A DNA stretch of 64,000 bases from Chryseobacterium formosense (lineage in GTDB: Bacteria; Bacteroidota; Bacteroidia; Flavobacteriales; Weeksellaceae), in the NCBI RefSeq assembly GCF_900116415.1, contig NZ_FPAP01000003.1, positions 806,001 through 870,000 on the forward strand. The letters are read 5' to 3'. Positions 28,348-36,991 of this stretch are shown piece by piece; the first letter of the stretch is position 1; each line of letters starts with the position of its first letter. Made by a program: the position numbers and the translations under genes. The notes beneath the pieces are model-generated. The model was not told where the DNA came from. It worked only from the letters and a program-made list of their open reading frames with translations, and did no database searches.

Positions 28348-29766
28348 TTAACATTCTGCTACATTTACCGCAATAGCTAATCCGCCTTCTGAAGTTTCCT
28401 TGAATCTGTCATTCATCGATAAAGCGGTTTCCCACATGGTCTGGATCACCTCATCCAAAGTTACTTTCGCTTTTGCCGGATCGCTTTCCAGAGCAATATT
28501 TGCTGCAGTAATTGCCTTAATTGCTCCCATGGTATTTCTTTCTATACAAGGAATTTGCACAAGACCTTTGATCGGATCACAGGTTAAGCCTAAATGATGC
28601 TCCATTGCAATTTCTGCCGCCATCAAAACCTGACCAACACTTCCACCCAGAATTTCCGTTAAACCAGCTGCAGCCATTGCCGAAGAAACTCCGACTTCCG
28701 CCTGACAACCGCCCATTGCCGCAGAAATGGTTGCATTTTTCTTAAATAAAGTTCCTATTTCTCCTGCTACCAAAATAAATCTTGCAATATCATCTTCAGT
28801 AATTGCATCAGTAAAAGCCTGAGAATACATCAAAACCGCTGGAATTACTCCACTTGCTCCATTGGTAGGAGCAGTAATAATCCTTCCGAAGCTTGCATTT
28901 TCTTCATTCACCGCTAAGGCAAAACACGAAATCCATTTATTAATATTGGTGAAATTTTCTTCAGCATCAACCACCAGCTTAAACCATTCGTCTTTATTTT
29001 TATAAATTTTATCGCCTAAAAGTTTTCTGTTGATTCCTGCGGCACGTCTTGTAACGTTCAGTCCACCCGGAAGAATTCCTTCTTTATTTACACCTTTATA
29101 AATACACTCTTTAATCTGTTCCCAAATGTAAAGCGCTTCCTCTCTTGTTTCTTCCTGTGTTCTCCAGCTTTCCTCATTCATCAAAATTAAATCTGAAATT
29201 TTATTCAAATTTAATTTTTCGCAATATTTCAAAATATCCGAACCATGATGACAAGGATATAAAGTACGAACGCAATGCTTCTCAATCGATTTTTTCTCCT
29301 GACTCATGATAAAACCACCTCCTACAGAATAAAAATCCTGTACAAGCTCTGTACCGTCTTCAAAAACAGCCTTAAAGATCATCCCGTTCGGATGATAATC
29401 TAAAGTTTCAGACATATTCAGAACCAGATGATGACCGTAAACGAAAGGTATTTCTTTCTCACCTCCAAGGTTGATGATCTGACTTTCTTTAATTCGATCG
29501 ACAATTTCATCAATCTTCGTGGTATCAATGGTTTTAAAATCTTCACCATTTAGACCCAACATTCCTGCAATATCAGTTCCATGGCCGATCCCCGTTTTTG
29601 CTAGTGAGCCAAAGAATTCCAGAAAAACTTCTTTTACTTCTGCCACAGACCTTTCACGATTCAGAATCCTGATAAATGCCGAAGCTGCATTCCAAGGCCC
29701 CATTGTATGGGAACTTGAAGGTCCTATTCCTACTTTAATGATCTCAAATACAGATATTGACTCCAT
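28348..29766 (-). CDS. sdaA: L-serine ammonia-lyase, single-chain type
   Basis: 472 residues; alpha and beta domains are fused as in Gram-negative SdaA. Markers are the opening VFEIIKVGIGPSSSHTMGPW, the TAPTNGASGVIPAVL stretch, and the cysteines of the oxygen-sensitive [4Fe-4S] cluster (LYPCHHGSD, GGCQAEVGVSSAMAAAGL, TCDPIKGLVQIPCIERN). It converts L-serine to pyruvate and ammonia in the cytosol. Its neighbour on the same strand is an ammonium transporter, though a repeat element and 240 nt separate them. Start ATG at 29766 fits the family. Confidence 0.96.
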   Translation of the reverse strand: MESISVFEIIKVGIGPSSSHTMGPWNAASAFIRILNRERSVAEVKEVFLEFFGSLAKTGIGHGTDIAGMLGLNGEDFKTIDTTKIDEIVDRIKESQIINLGGEKEIPFVYGHHLVLNMSETLDYHPNGMIFKAVFEDGTELVQDFYSVGGGFIMSQEKKSIEKHCVRTLYPCHHGSDILKYCEKLNLNKISDLILMNEESWRTQEETREEALYIWEQIKECIYKGVNKEGILPGGLNVTRRAAGINRKLLGDKIYKNKDEWFKLVVDAEENFTNINKWISCFALAVNEENASFGRIITAPTNGASGVIPAVLMYSQAFTDAITEDDIARFILVAGEIGTLFKKNATISAAMGGCQAEVGVSSAMAAAGLTEILGGSVGQVLMAAEIAMEHHLGLTCDPIKGLVQIPCIERNTMGAIKAITAANIALESDPAKAKVTLDEVIQTMWETALSMNDRFKETSEGGLAIAVNVAEC

Positions 29767-29858
29767 TTATATTTTCCATTTTGAAGAAAAACAAATATAC
29801 ATTGAAAATATCTTAGAATGAAAGGAATAATTTATCATAATAATTGTGATTTTTTGGT

Positions 29859-29926
29859 CCGCTCCGTAGGAGCGGCACCTTTGTAGTAAACAATAATAAA
29901 CGAACATTGCGCTCCTACGGAGCGCA
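29859..29926. repeat. Paired palindromic repeat
   Basis: CCGCTCC GTA GGAGCGG (29859-29875) and TGCGCTCC TAC GGAGCGCA (29908-29926) are each hairpins and are also reverse complements of each other. The 32-nt spacer is AT-rich (CAATAATAAACGAACATT). Matches a repeat type widespread in flavobacterial intergenic DNA. Lies between amt and sdaA. Confidence 0.75.
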
Positions 29927-30007
29927 ACATTACATCGATCAATTTCTTTTTTTAATATTTTTATTTTCTCACAAATTTTAAAATCTACTACGTCTGCGAG
30001 AAATAAA

Positions 30008-31354
30008 TCACCATTTCAAACTTTCTCCATGTTGAGAAACATCAAGACCCAAATCTTCGGAATCTTCTTTCACCCTCAATGTGATAATCTTATCTGTAAT
30101 TTTATATAAAAGCATAGATCCGAAAAATGCAAAAATTGAAACCAGAATCAGTGCAATCATATGATGTATAAAAACTCCGAATCCGCCATGAAGAAGACTC
30201 GCATTTTCACCATGCGCAAAAATTGCCGTGAGAATCATTCCCATAATACCTCCTACTCCATGACAGGCAAAAACATCAAGCGTATCATCAATCTTTTTTA
30301 AAGCATTCCAGTTGACCATGATATTAGAAACAATGGCAGAAATAAATCCTATAAAAATACTCTCCTGAATCGAAACGAAACCGCAACCGGGCGTAATCGC
30401 AACCAAACCGACCACCGCACCAATACAGGCTCCCAAAGCTGAAACTTTACGACCGTTTATTCTATCGAAAAAAATCCAGGTCATCATTGCGGAGGCCGAA
30501 GCGATCGTTGTTGTACCAAAAGCTATTGCTGCCGTTGCATTGGCGCTTAAAGCTGAACCTGCATTAAAACCAAACCATCCAAACCAAAGCATTCCCGTTC
30601 CAAGAATAACGTAAGGAATATTTGATGGTTCATGATGCGGATTTTTCCTTCGTCCTAAAACAATTGCTCCTGCCAAAGCTGCAAAGCCTCCACTCATGTG
30701 AACGACTGTTCCCCCTGCAAAATCTTTAACACCGAAAAATTTATTCAAGAGCCCTTCAGGATGCCAAACCATGTGACAAAGCGGTGTATAAATGAACAGA
30801 CTGAAAAGAACCATGAAAACGAGGTAAGAAATAAAACGAACTCTTTCCGCAAACGAACCCGTAATCAAAGCCGGTGTAATCACCGCAAATTTCATCTGAA
30901 ATAAAGCAAATAAAACAAACGGTATTGTTGATGCCATTGCTTTATGCGGATAAACGCTTACATGATTAAAAAAAGGATAGGTAAAAGGATTCCCGATGAT
31001 TCCGTAATGAACTCCATCGATTTCAAAACCGATAGATTCACCAAAAGAAAGCGAAAAACCAACGACAATCCACAAAATTGAAATCACTCCCAAAGCGATA
31101 AAACTCTGAAGCATTGTAGAAATTACGTTTTTCTTGCCAACCATTCCGCCATAAAAGAATGACAAACCTGGTGTCATTAACAAGACTAAACCCGCCGCTG
31201 CAAGAATCCAGGCTACATCTGATCCTACAATTTCTTTTTCACTGAGAAAATTTCCGGTATTGGGAATGTCAACATCCGGTCTGAAGAATAAACCACCGAT
31301 TGCAACGATGCAGATAATAACGAATGAAACCTTCCATTTTAAACCAACTTTCAT
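30008..31354 (-). CDS. amt: Ammonium transporter
   Basis: 448 residues from the ATG at 31354 (MKVGLKWKVSF); ATG 31375 or TTG 31378 would add a few residues. A first helix that may be a cleaved signal is followed by eleven helices. Family motifs: WILAAAGLVLLMTPGLSFFYGGMVGKKN split over helix 1, DFAGGTVVHMSGG with the first pore His, and FACHGVGGIMG with the second. It conducts NH4+/NH3 across the inner membrane. No PII (glnK) gene is adjacent, unlike many bacteria, so regulation must be distant. A TATTTTTG element lies at 31440-31447. Confidence 0.95.
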   Translation of the reverse strand: MKVGLKWKVSFVIICIVAIGGLFFRPDVDIPNTGNFLSEKEIVGSDVAWILAAAGLVLLMTPGLSFFYGGMVGKKNVISTMLQSFIALGVISILWIVVGFSLSFGESIGFEIDGVHYGIIGNPFTYPFFNHVSVYPHKAMASTIPFVLFALFQMKFAVITPALITGSFAERVRFISYLVFMVLFSLFIYTPLCHMVWHPEGLLNKFFGVKDFAGGTVVHMSGGFAALAGAIVLGRRKNPHHEPSNIPYVILGTGMLWFGWFGFNAGSALSANATAAIAFGTTTIASASAMMTWIFFDRINGRKVSALGACIGAVVGLVAITPGCGFVSIQESIFIGFISAIVSNIMVNWNALKKIDDTLDVFACHGVGGIMGMILTAIFAHGENASLLHGGFGVFIHHMIALILVSIFAFFGSMLLYKITDKIITLRVKEDSEDLGLDVSQHGESLKW

Positions 31355-31439
31355 AAATTTTATTTTTAACCCCATCAAAATTAAAAATAAATTTCACAAA
31401 AAACACTATTTCCAGACACAAACCCCTGTAAAATTAACA

Positions 31440-31447
31440 CAAAAATA
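31440..31447 (-). promoter_or_regulatory. Promoter -7 element of amt
   Basis: TATTTTTG on the minus strand gives a leader of about 80 nt before the amt ATG. No TTG at -33 and the element overlaps the end of the AT-rich gap to the next gene, so moderate only. Confidence 0.4.
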
Positions 31448-31452
31448 TAAAA

Positions 31453-32094
31453 TTAAATAAAAATCTTATTTAAAAGTAATGAAACTTCCTTGTATTTAGT
31501 TGCGGGAAAAAGATGAGTTCCGCCTTTTATGATATAATCCGGTTTAGAATTTTTTAAAGGAAAAACAATATCACGATCTCCCAAAATTTGAATCACATTA
31601 TTTTTTTGTTCAAATCTCCATTCTGTTATGCGCTGAACAGACCATTTCAGATAATAAGGATCGGTAACTCTGAAATACTGATTAACTTTCGGATTTTTTG
31701 GATCAAAGAATTTTCTGAAAACCGAATAGGTCTCTAAAGTTTTAAGGTTGAAAAAATTCACAGGAATATATTTGGGAATTTTAGTAATCTCTCCCATCTT
31801 TATTAATCTCGATTTTTCTTTATCAGATTTTATACTTCCTAAGATTACTACTTTTTCTGCAGGCTTTAACAGGTTAATTTCCTGAACCATAATTCCACCA
31901 AAAGAATACCCTAAAAGATAAAACGGTTCGGAATCATCGATTTTTTCAGCCATTCTTGTCACATACGAACTGAAGGATTCATCATTATCCGGAATTAGCC
32001 AATCAATAAAAACCACTTCATGATCTTTTGGAAACTGAAGACGTTCCAAAACCTTAAAATCGGCACCAAGACCACTCACTACATATATTTTCAC
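31453..32094 (-). CDS. Alpha/beta hydrolase
   Basis: 213 residues. Nucleophile elbow GYSFGG (Ser at about 67), an oxyanion-type VSGLGADFKV opening, acid candidate GDRDIVFPL and final His in GGTHLFPA give a complete Ser-Asp-His triad order. Small cap region. Cytosolic esterase or lipase-like enzyme; substrate unknown. Gene lies between amt and the YceI pair on the same strand, with a terminator at 32120-32152 separating it from the YceI gene upstream. Confidence 0.85.
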   Translation of the reverse strand: MKIYVVSGLGADFKVLERLQFPKDHEVVFIDWLIPDNDESFSSYVTRMAEKIDDSEPFYLLGYSFGGIMVQEINLLKPAEKVVILGSIKSDKEKSRLIKMGEITKIPKYIPVNFFNLKTLETYSVFRKFFDPKNPKVNQYFRVTDPYYLKWSVQRITEWRFEQKNNVIQILGDRDIVFPLKNSKPDYIIKGGTHLFPATKYKEVSLLLNKIFI

Positions 32095-32119
32095 TTGCTT
32101 CTGTTTTTTAAGCTAAAAT

Positions 32120-32152
32120 AAAAAAAGGACCGCTTATTTAAAAGCAGCCCCT
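32120..32152 (-). terminator. Terminator of the downstream YceI gene
   Basis: On the minus strand GGGCTGCTT pairs with AAGCGGTCC (two G-T pairs) around TTAAAT, followed by TTTTTTTATTTT. Confidence 0.75.
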
Positions 32153-32174
32153 CATTTTTATAAGAATTTTAACC

Positions 32175-32786
32175 TTACAAAGGTCTTTCGTTATCAACTT
32201 TTTGAGTAGAAAGCTTAAACTGAATATCCATTTCGTCTTTGATGAAATAGTCTTTCAAAGAATTCTGATAGAAAATTTTGAAATCTTTTCTGTTCAAAGA
32301 AAATTTCGAAGACTCAATTTCAACTGTAAATTGCGTGATATGTGCGTTTGCAGGGAAAGAAATTGTCTTTCTGATTCCTTTGATGGTAATATCACCTACG
32401 ATGGTAGAATTGTACTCACTATTCGCCAAAGGAATAATTTTCTTTAAGTGAAATTTAGCTGTAGGGAATTTTTTTACTTCAAAAAAGTTTGTTCCTTTTA
32501 GTTCATTTGTCAGTTTTACCTGATCATCTCCTGAAAGATCTGCAACGATAAGACTTCTCATATCAATCACAAATTCACCGTCTACCAAAACTGTTTTATC
32601 AAAAGTAAACTTACCACTTTTCAGCTTTAAGCTTCCGTAATGAGAAGTAGGCTTTGTTTTTACCACTTTGTGTCCCCACCATTTTATCTCGGATGTTATC
32701 ACTTTTGAAATTTTATCTCCTTTCTTTTGAGCAAAAACAAATGATATGCTTGCACACATCATAACAAACAATAGTAATCTTTTCAT
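32175..32786 (-). CDS. YceI family protein (copy 2 of a tandem pair)
   Basis: 203 residues with a signal peptide (ending FVFAQ). Mature part is a YceI lipocalin-like barrel (SEIKWWGHKVVKTKPTSHYGSLKLKSG, LVDGEFVIDMRSL, FFEVKKFPTAKFHLKK, GDITIKGIRKTISFPA). YceI proteins bind isoprenoid-type lipids in the periplasm; roles in stress or quinone handling are proposed. The upstream gene is a paralogue with the same motifs in the same order, so the pair arose by duplication. Here the tail (KVDNERPL) is longer. Ends at its own terminator. Confidence 0.9.
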   Translation of the reverse strand: MKRLLLFVMMCASISFVFAQKKGDKISKVITSEIKWWGHKVVKTKPTSHYGSLKLKSGKFTFDKTVLVDGEFVIDMRSLIVADLSGDDQVKLTNELKGTNFFEVKKFPTAKFHLKKIIPLANSEYNSTIVGDITIKGIRKTISFPANAHITQFTVEIESSKFSLNRKDFKIFYQNSLKDYFIKDEMDIQFKLSTQKVDNERPL

Positions 32787-32815
32787 TATTTTTTATTTAC
32801 AATTCAACAAAAATA

Positions 32816-32844
32816 AAAAAAAGTGTAGAACTTCTACACTTTTA
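32816..32844. terminator. Terminator between the two YceI genes
   Basis: AAAGTGTAG and CTACACTTT form a near-perfect palindrome flanked by A-run and T-run; works on either strand and separates the two paralogues into two transcripts. Confidence 0.85.
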
Positions 32845-32864
32845 ACAATATTTTTTTGAATAAA

Positions 32865-33431
32865 TTATTTAGCGCTCACCTTTACGGTCATATCGATCTC
32901 ATCTTTCACAAAAACATCTTTCATTGCAGACTTGTAAGCAACGTCAAATTTTTGTCTGTCCCAAGAGAATTTATTAGACTCTAAACTTACCACTCCGTTT
33001 GCATAAGAAACTTTTGCAGGGAAAGAAACCGCACTTGTTTTTCCTTTTACCGTAAGATTTCCGGTTACAAGCTTGTTGTAAACTTTATCACTGTTTTTCT
33101 TTACCGATGTGATTTTGAAAGTTGCCGTAGGGAATTTTTCTACTTCGAAGAAATCTCCGTTTTTAAGGTGACCATTTAATTTTCCTTGGTATTCACCAGA
33201 AAGGTCTGTTGCATTGATAGAAGTCATGTCTAAAACAAATTCTCCACCCACGAGCTCATTACCTTTCATCACCATATTTCCAGACTTCACTTTCACTGTT
33301 CCGTCATGAGAACTAGATTCAGTTTTTGCTACTTTATAACCCCACCAGTGCACATCAGAGCTTGTTACTTTTTTTGTTTGTCCGAATGCTAATCCACTAG
33401 CTAAAACCGCCAATAAGAATATTTTTTTCAT
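32865..33431 (-). CDS. YceI family protein (copy 1 of a tandem pair)
   Basis: 188 residues with a signal peptide (1-18, ending AFGQ). The YceI barrel is complete (SDVHWWGYKVAKTESSSHDG, ELVGGEFVLDMTSINATDLSG, FFEVEKFPTATFKI, GNLTVKGKTSAVSFPA, FDVAYKSAMKDVFVKDEIDM). Shares the WWG-K and FFEV-KFPTA motifs with the neighbouring copy. Periplasmic lipid-binding protein by family. Own terminator at 32816-32844. Confidence 0.92.
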   Translation of the reverse strand: MKKIFLLAVLASGLAFGQTKKVTSSDVHWWGYKVAKTESSSHDGTVKVKSGNMVMKGNELVGGEFVLDMTSINATDLSGEYQGKLNGHLKNGDFFEVEKFPTATFKITSVKKNSDKVYNKLVTGNLTVKGKTSAVSFPAKVSYANGVVSLESNKFSWDRQKFDVAYKSAMKDVFVKDEIDMTVKVSAK

Positions 33432-33544
33432 TGTAAAATTTTTTAATTGTTTATTAAGTGGTGCAAATGTAATTAACTTGTTTTATAATTCTTGTTGATA
33501 TACATCAATAAAAATAATTTCAAGCATGAATAAAATCATCATAA

Positions 33545-33570
33545 AAAAACTCCGACTAAATCGGAGTTTA
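33545..33570. terminator. Terminator of glk
   Basis: AAACTCCGA and TCGGAGTTT, 9-bp stem with CTAAA loop, 3 nt beyond the glk stop. The same stem sequence recurs at 59988-60013. Confidence 0.85.
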
Positions 33571-33573
33571 ATG

Positions 33574-34623
33574 TTATTCTGTATAATAAGCGGTATAAAG
33601 TGCTACACCATTAATACTTGTGCTGTCTGTACTGACCAGAAGAATAGGAATGTTCTTCAGCATATCTTCCATCTTATCGCTGATCTTGAATTTCTGATAA
33701 AACTTATCTTTATCTATATACTCTCTGAAGATCTGCGGAATATCTCCTGCAATAAGTAAACCTCCAGTCGCTTTTAGCTTTAAAGTAAGGTTATTCGCTT
33801 CTCTTGCTAAAAACTCAAGGAAGGTATCTAAAGCAATTTTACAGATTAGAACATCTTCATTCATTGCTGCTTTGAAAATCTCCTCAGTGAAGTTTCCGTT
33901 TGTCAAACGTTCCGAAAGCCATTCCGGTTCAGGATGTCTTTTTACATCTCTTAAAAATCTGTAGATATTAAACAAACCTGTTTTTGAAAGCACATTTTCC
34001 CAGCTTACAATTCCGTAGATATTATTTAAAAACTGATAAAATTCTACTTCAACATTCGTTCTCGGTGAAAACTCTGAATGACCGCCTTCCGTTGCAAAAG
34101 GTCTTAAATATTTTCCGTCGAAAAAATAACCTGCTTCTCCTAAACCGTTTCCTGGTGCAAGAATCGCAACATTTCCTTTTTCACGATATTCACTTGTATA
34201 AATTTCATCAAGTTGAGAATCATCCAGAAGACCAATTCCGTATGCAGCAGCTTCCTGATCGTTCAGCATATAAACTTTCTCAAATCCGAACTTGCTTTGA
34301 TATTCGTTTACATCCAAATGCCAGTTCAAACGTACAGGATTACTTTTTCCGTCAAGAACAGGCCCCGGAACCGAAATTCCAAGTCTCTGAACATTTTCAA
34401 GCTGAGATTCTTTAATGAAATGAGAAAGAACATCTGCAAAAGATGCATAATCTTTTGTGGAATAATTGTTTTGAAATTTCAATTCTATACCCGAATTACC
34501 CGAAGTATAATATGCAATGGTTGTAATATCTTCTCTTAAATTAGCTCCAATAATCGAAACATTATCATTATTGGCGTTTTTTACTCCCGGTAAATAGAGA
34601 GGAAATTTTGGATTTAAGTTCAT
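33574..34623 (-). CDS. glk: Glucokinase, Glk family
   Basis: 349 residues from the ATG at 34623 (MNLNPKFPLYLPG); the upstream ATG at 34692 would need translation of a stretch containing the TATATTTG promoter (34639-34646). Actin-like ATPase sugar kinase fold: SVPGPVLDGKSNPVRLNW, the active-site Asp in NDQEAAAYG, LAPGNGLGEAGYF and EGGHSEFSP (glucose contacts). It phosphorylates glucose to glucose-6-phosphate with ATP. No zinc motif, so not a ROK-type enzyme. Single gene with its own promoter and terminator. Confidence 0.93.
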   Translation of the reverse strand: MNLNPKFPLYLPGVKNANNDNVSIIGANLREDITTIAYYTSGNSGIELKFQNNYSTKDYASFADVLSHFIKESQLENVQRLGISVPGPVLDGKSNPVRLNWHLDVNEYQSKFGFEKVYMLNDQEAAAYGIGLLDDSQLDEIYTSEYREKGNVAILAPGNGLGEAGYFFDGKYLRPFATEGGHSEFSPRTNVEVEFYQFLNNIYGIVSWENVLSKTGLFNIYRFLRDVKRHPEPEWLSERLTNGNFTEEIFKAAMNEDVLICKIALDTFLEFLAREANNLTLKLKATGGLLIAGDIPQIFREYIDKDKFYQKFKISDKMEDMLKNIPILLVSTDSTSINGVALYTAYYTE

Positions 34624-34638
34624 AATCGCAAATTTTAT

Positions 34639-34646
34639 CAAATATA
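34639..34646 (-). promoter_or_regulatory. Promoter -7 element of glk
   Basis: TATATTTG on the minus strand, 15 nt before the preferred ATG. It decides the start, since the alternative start at 34692 is upstream of it. Confidence 0.6.
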
Positions 34647-34679
34647 ATAATTGTTTTGGTATTTCTTGTATGGTAACAA

Positions 34680-34710
34680 AAAACCTTTTCAAAAACTCGA
34701 AAAGGTTTGT
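34680..34710 (-). terminator. Terminator of the outer-membrane beta-barrel gene
   Basis: AAACCTTTTC and GAAAAGGTTT (10-bp stem, 7-nt loop), followed by TTTTTTG on the minus strand. Confidence 0.85.
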
Positions 34711-34736
34711 ATGATAAGTAATTATATTTTACATTA

Positions 34737-35309
34737 TTATTTTCCTAAGGCAATATTGTAAGAAAATCCTACGCCAATACTTCCCACATTATAGTCCTGA
34801 GAAGCCGGTGCAGTGATATCTCCGTTACTTCCTGCAAAAACTTTCTGGTATTGTACAAAGAAATTCCAGTATTGATTGTGGTATCCGATCTCTGGTTTTA
34901 AATAGAAACCTCCACTTGGTCTGTCAACTGCAGAATTGGATGCAACTTTATCATCTCCCACTAAAAAACCGTATCCCAAATCTGCTCCGAAATAAAATCC
35001 TGTCTGTTTAGGGTACACTCTGAAAAGTGCCGCTACAGGAACTACGCCTACATCGTTATTGCTATATCCGTTGTTATCTTTCCCAAAATAATGTGTATAA
35101 CCAGTTGCAATACCCAATCCGAATCCTGGTGTAATCAAATTCTGATACGCCACATCAACCCCAACTGCCGCAGACAAGTTATCTGCAGGAACTGCCAAAC
35201 CGGCTGTAGCTCCTACTTTGATCATGTTATTCATCGAAGCATCCTGTGCACTTACTAAACCTGCTGTCAAAATTCCAGCTGCTAATAGGGTTTGTTTAAA
35301 CATTTTCAT
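34737..35309 (-). CDS. Outer-membrane beta-barrel protein
   Basis: 190 residues from the ATG at 35309 (MKMFKQTLLAAGILTAGLVSAQ is a classic signal peptide); longer starts up to 35408 add unlikely hydrophobic sequence. The mature part is alternating aromatic strands (VAYQNLITPGFGLGIATGY, FFVQYQKVF) ending in NVGSIGVGFSYNIALGK, an eight-stranded OmpA/OmpW-like barrel. Probable small porin or surface protein. Highly expressed families of this type are common in Chryseobacterium. Function unknown. Confidence 0.85.
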   Translation of the reverse strand: MKMFKQTLLAAGILTAGLVSAQDASMNNMIKVGATAGLAVPADNLSAAVGVDVAYQNLITPGFGLGIATGYTHYFGKDNNGYSNNDVGVVPVAALFRVYPKQTGFYFGADLGYGFLVGDDKVASNSAVDRPSGGFYLKPEIGYHNQYWNFFVQYQKVFAGSNGDITAPASQDYNVGSIGVGFSYNIALGK

Positions 35310-35549
35310 AACTCTGATTTTTATAAATTTTACTGGTTTGCAAGATGTAAAAATCATGCCAAAACAAATTATTTCACAGTTCAAAAAGCTTATAACTATC
35401 ATTAACAAATGATTTTCAATAAATTAAAAATTATAGAAATTTAAATATTTGTTTAAATTATTTTAAATCTGGTATAATAATTTTATATTAAATTGAGTTG
35501 ATATAATTTAACCTATCATCATTAGCAACGTCTAAAAATAAAGTATGCT

Positions 35550-36923
35550 ATGGGTACACCATTTTCACAAAACAAACATCTGATTTCGCGTGCCGGTTTT
35601 GGTATAAGCATTTTGCAGATAGAAGATATTAAAAACAAAAAAAGCAAGACCATGGTTGCTGATTTGTTTAAGGAATATCCGTTTACAGAGATTACTTATA
35701 ACACTCCGGATTTTATATCGATAGAATACACCGATCCTAAAGCGACTGCAGATCAAAAGAGAGAAGCGCAGAAAATTACCCAAAAACAAAACGTAGAACT
35801 CAATCTGAATTTTCTTACTCAGATGACAAAAAGTGAAGATCAGCTAAGAGAAAAAATGGCTTTTTTCTGGCATGGTCATTTTGCAACACGTGTGAATAAT
35901 CCAAAATTCAACCGGCAACTATTAAATGTTATCCGAAAAAATGCACTGGGAAATTTTAAAGAATTATTGTTTGAAGTCAGTAAATCTCCCGCAATGCTTC
36001 AGTTTCTGAACAATCAGCAGAATAAAAAAGATCATCCCAACGAAAATTTCGCCCGTGAAGTCATGGAACTTTTCACGATGGGAAGAGGAAATTATACAGA
36101 AAATGACATTAAAGAACTCGCAAGAGCCTTTACAGGATGGGGCTATGATAAAGAAGGAAATTTTACTGAAAGACCAAAACAGCATGATACAGGAGCCAAA
36201 ACTTTTCTCGGAAAAACAGGAAATTTTACCGGAGATGATGTTTTAAATATCATTCTCGAACAAAAAGCTACCGCAAAATTTATTACGACAAAAATTTACA
36301 AGTTTTTTGTGAATGAAAATCCTGACCAAAACAATATCAACGAGCTGAGTGAAGAATTATATACTTCTAATTATGATTTAAAAAAACTCATGCAAAACAT
36401 ATTTTCAAGTTCATGGTTCTATGATCAAAAAAATGTAGGCAACAGAATAAAATCTCCTACAGAACTGATTGCAGGAATCATCAGAATTCTTCCAATGGAA
36501 ATTAAAAATCCTGAAAATATAACGGTTTATCAAAAATTATTGGGACAAATGCTATTGTTTCCTCCAAATGTTGCAGGTTGGCCAAGTGGAAAATCATGGA
36601 TTGACAGTTCGACTCTGATGCTGAGACTTCAGATTCCGCAAATCTGGTCAGGTTTAAGACCTATGGAATATTCCGCAAAAGAAGATGACGATATTGATAT
36701 GGGAATGAAATCAAGAGAAGCCTTAATAAAAGCTTTTAAAAATCCGAACATTACGATTGACTGGCTTGCCGTGGAAAAAACTTTTAAAAATAAAAAACCT
36801 GAAGATTATCTCATTCAAAATACAGAGTTAATCAATATGAAAACGGTCAGTCAGTTTTCTGATCAAAGTTTGAAAATGAATATTATCAATCTGATGTCAA
36901 CACCGGAATATCAGCTGATGTAA
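35550..36923 (+). CDS. DUF1800 family protein
   Basis: 457 residues matching DUF1800: HLISRAGFG at the start, REKMAFFWHGHFATRVNNP, ENFAREVMELFTMGRGNYTENDIKELARAFTGW, and FPPNVAGWPSGKSWIDSSTL. The family almost always occurs with a DUF1501 gene, as here (69 nt downstream). No signal peptide is evident. Pair members are thought to take part in a secreted or periplasmic process, but no activity has been firmly shown; a link to sulfatase-like enzymes comes from DUF1501. Role unknown. Confidence 0.92.
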   Translation: MGTPFSQNKHLISRAGFGISILQIEDIKNKKSKTMVADLFKEYPFTEITYNTPDFISIEYTDPKATADQKREAQKITQKQNVELNLNFLTQMTKSEDQLREKMAFFWHGHFATRVNNPKFNRQLLNVIRKNALGNFKELLFEVSKSPAMLQFLNNQQNKKDHPNENFAREVMELFTMGRGNYTENDIKELARAFTGWGYDKEGNFTERPKQHDTGAKTFLGKTGNFTGDDVLNIILEQKATAKFITTKIYKFFVNENPDQNNINELSEELYTSNYDLKKLMQNIFSSSWFYDQKNVGNRIKSPTELIAGIIRILPMEIKNPENITVYQKLLGQMLLFPPNVAGWPSGKSWIDSSTLMLRLQIPQIWSGLRPMEYSAKEDDDIDMGMKSREALIKAFKNPNITIDWLAVEKTFKNKKPEDYLIQNTELINMKTVSQFSDQSLKMNIINLMSTPEYQLM

Positions 36924-36991
36924 AAATGCTGGAAGATGAATGCTTTTACAGCTCATAAAATAAAATATTTCATAACTACAAAATTGAAATC

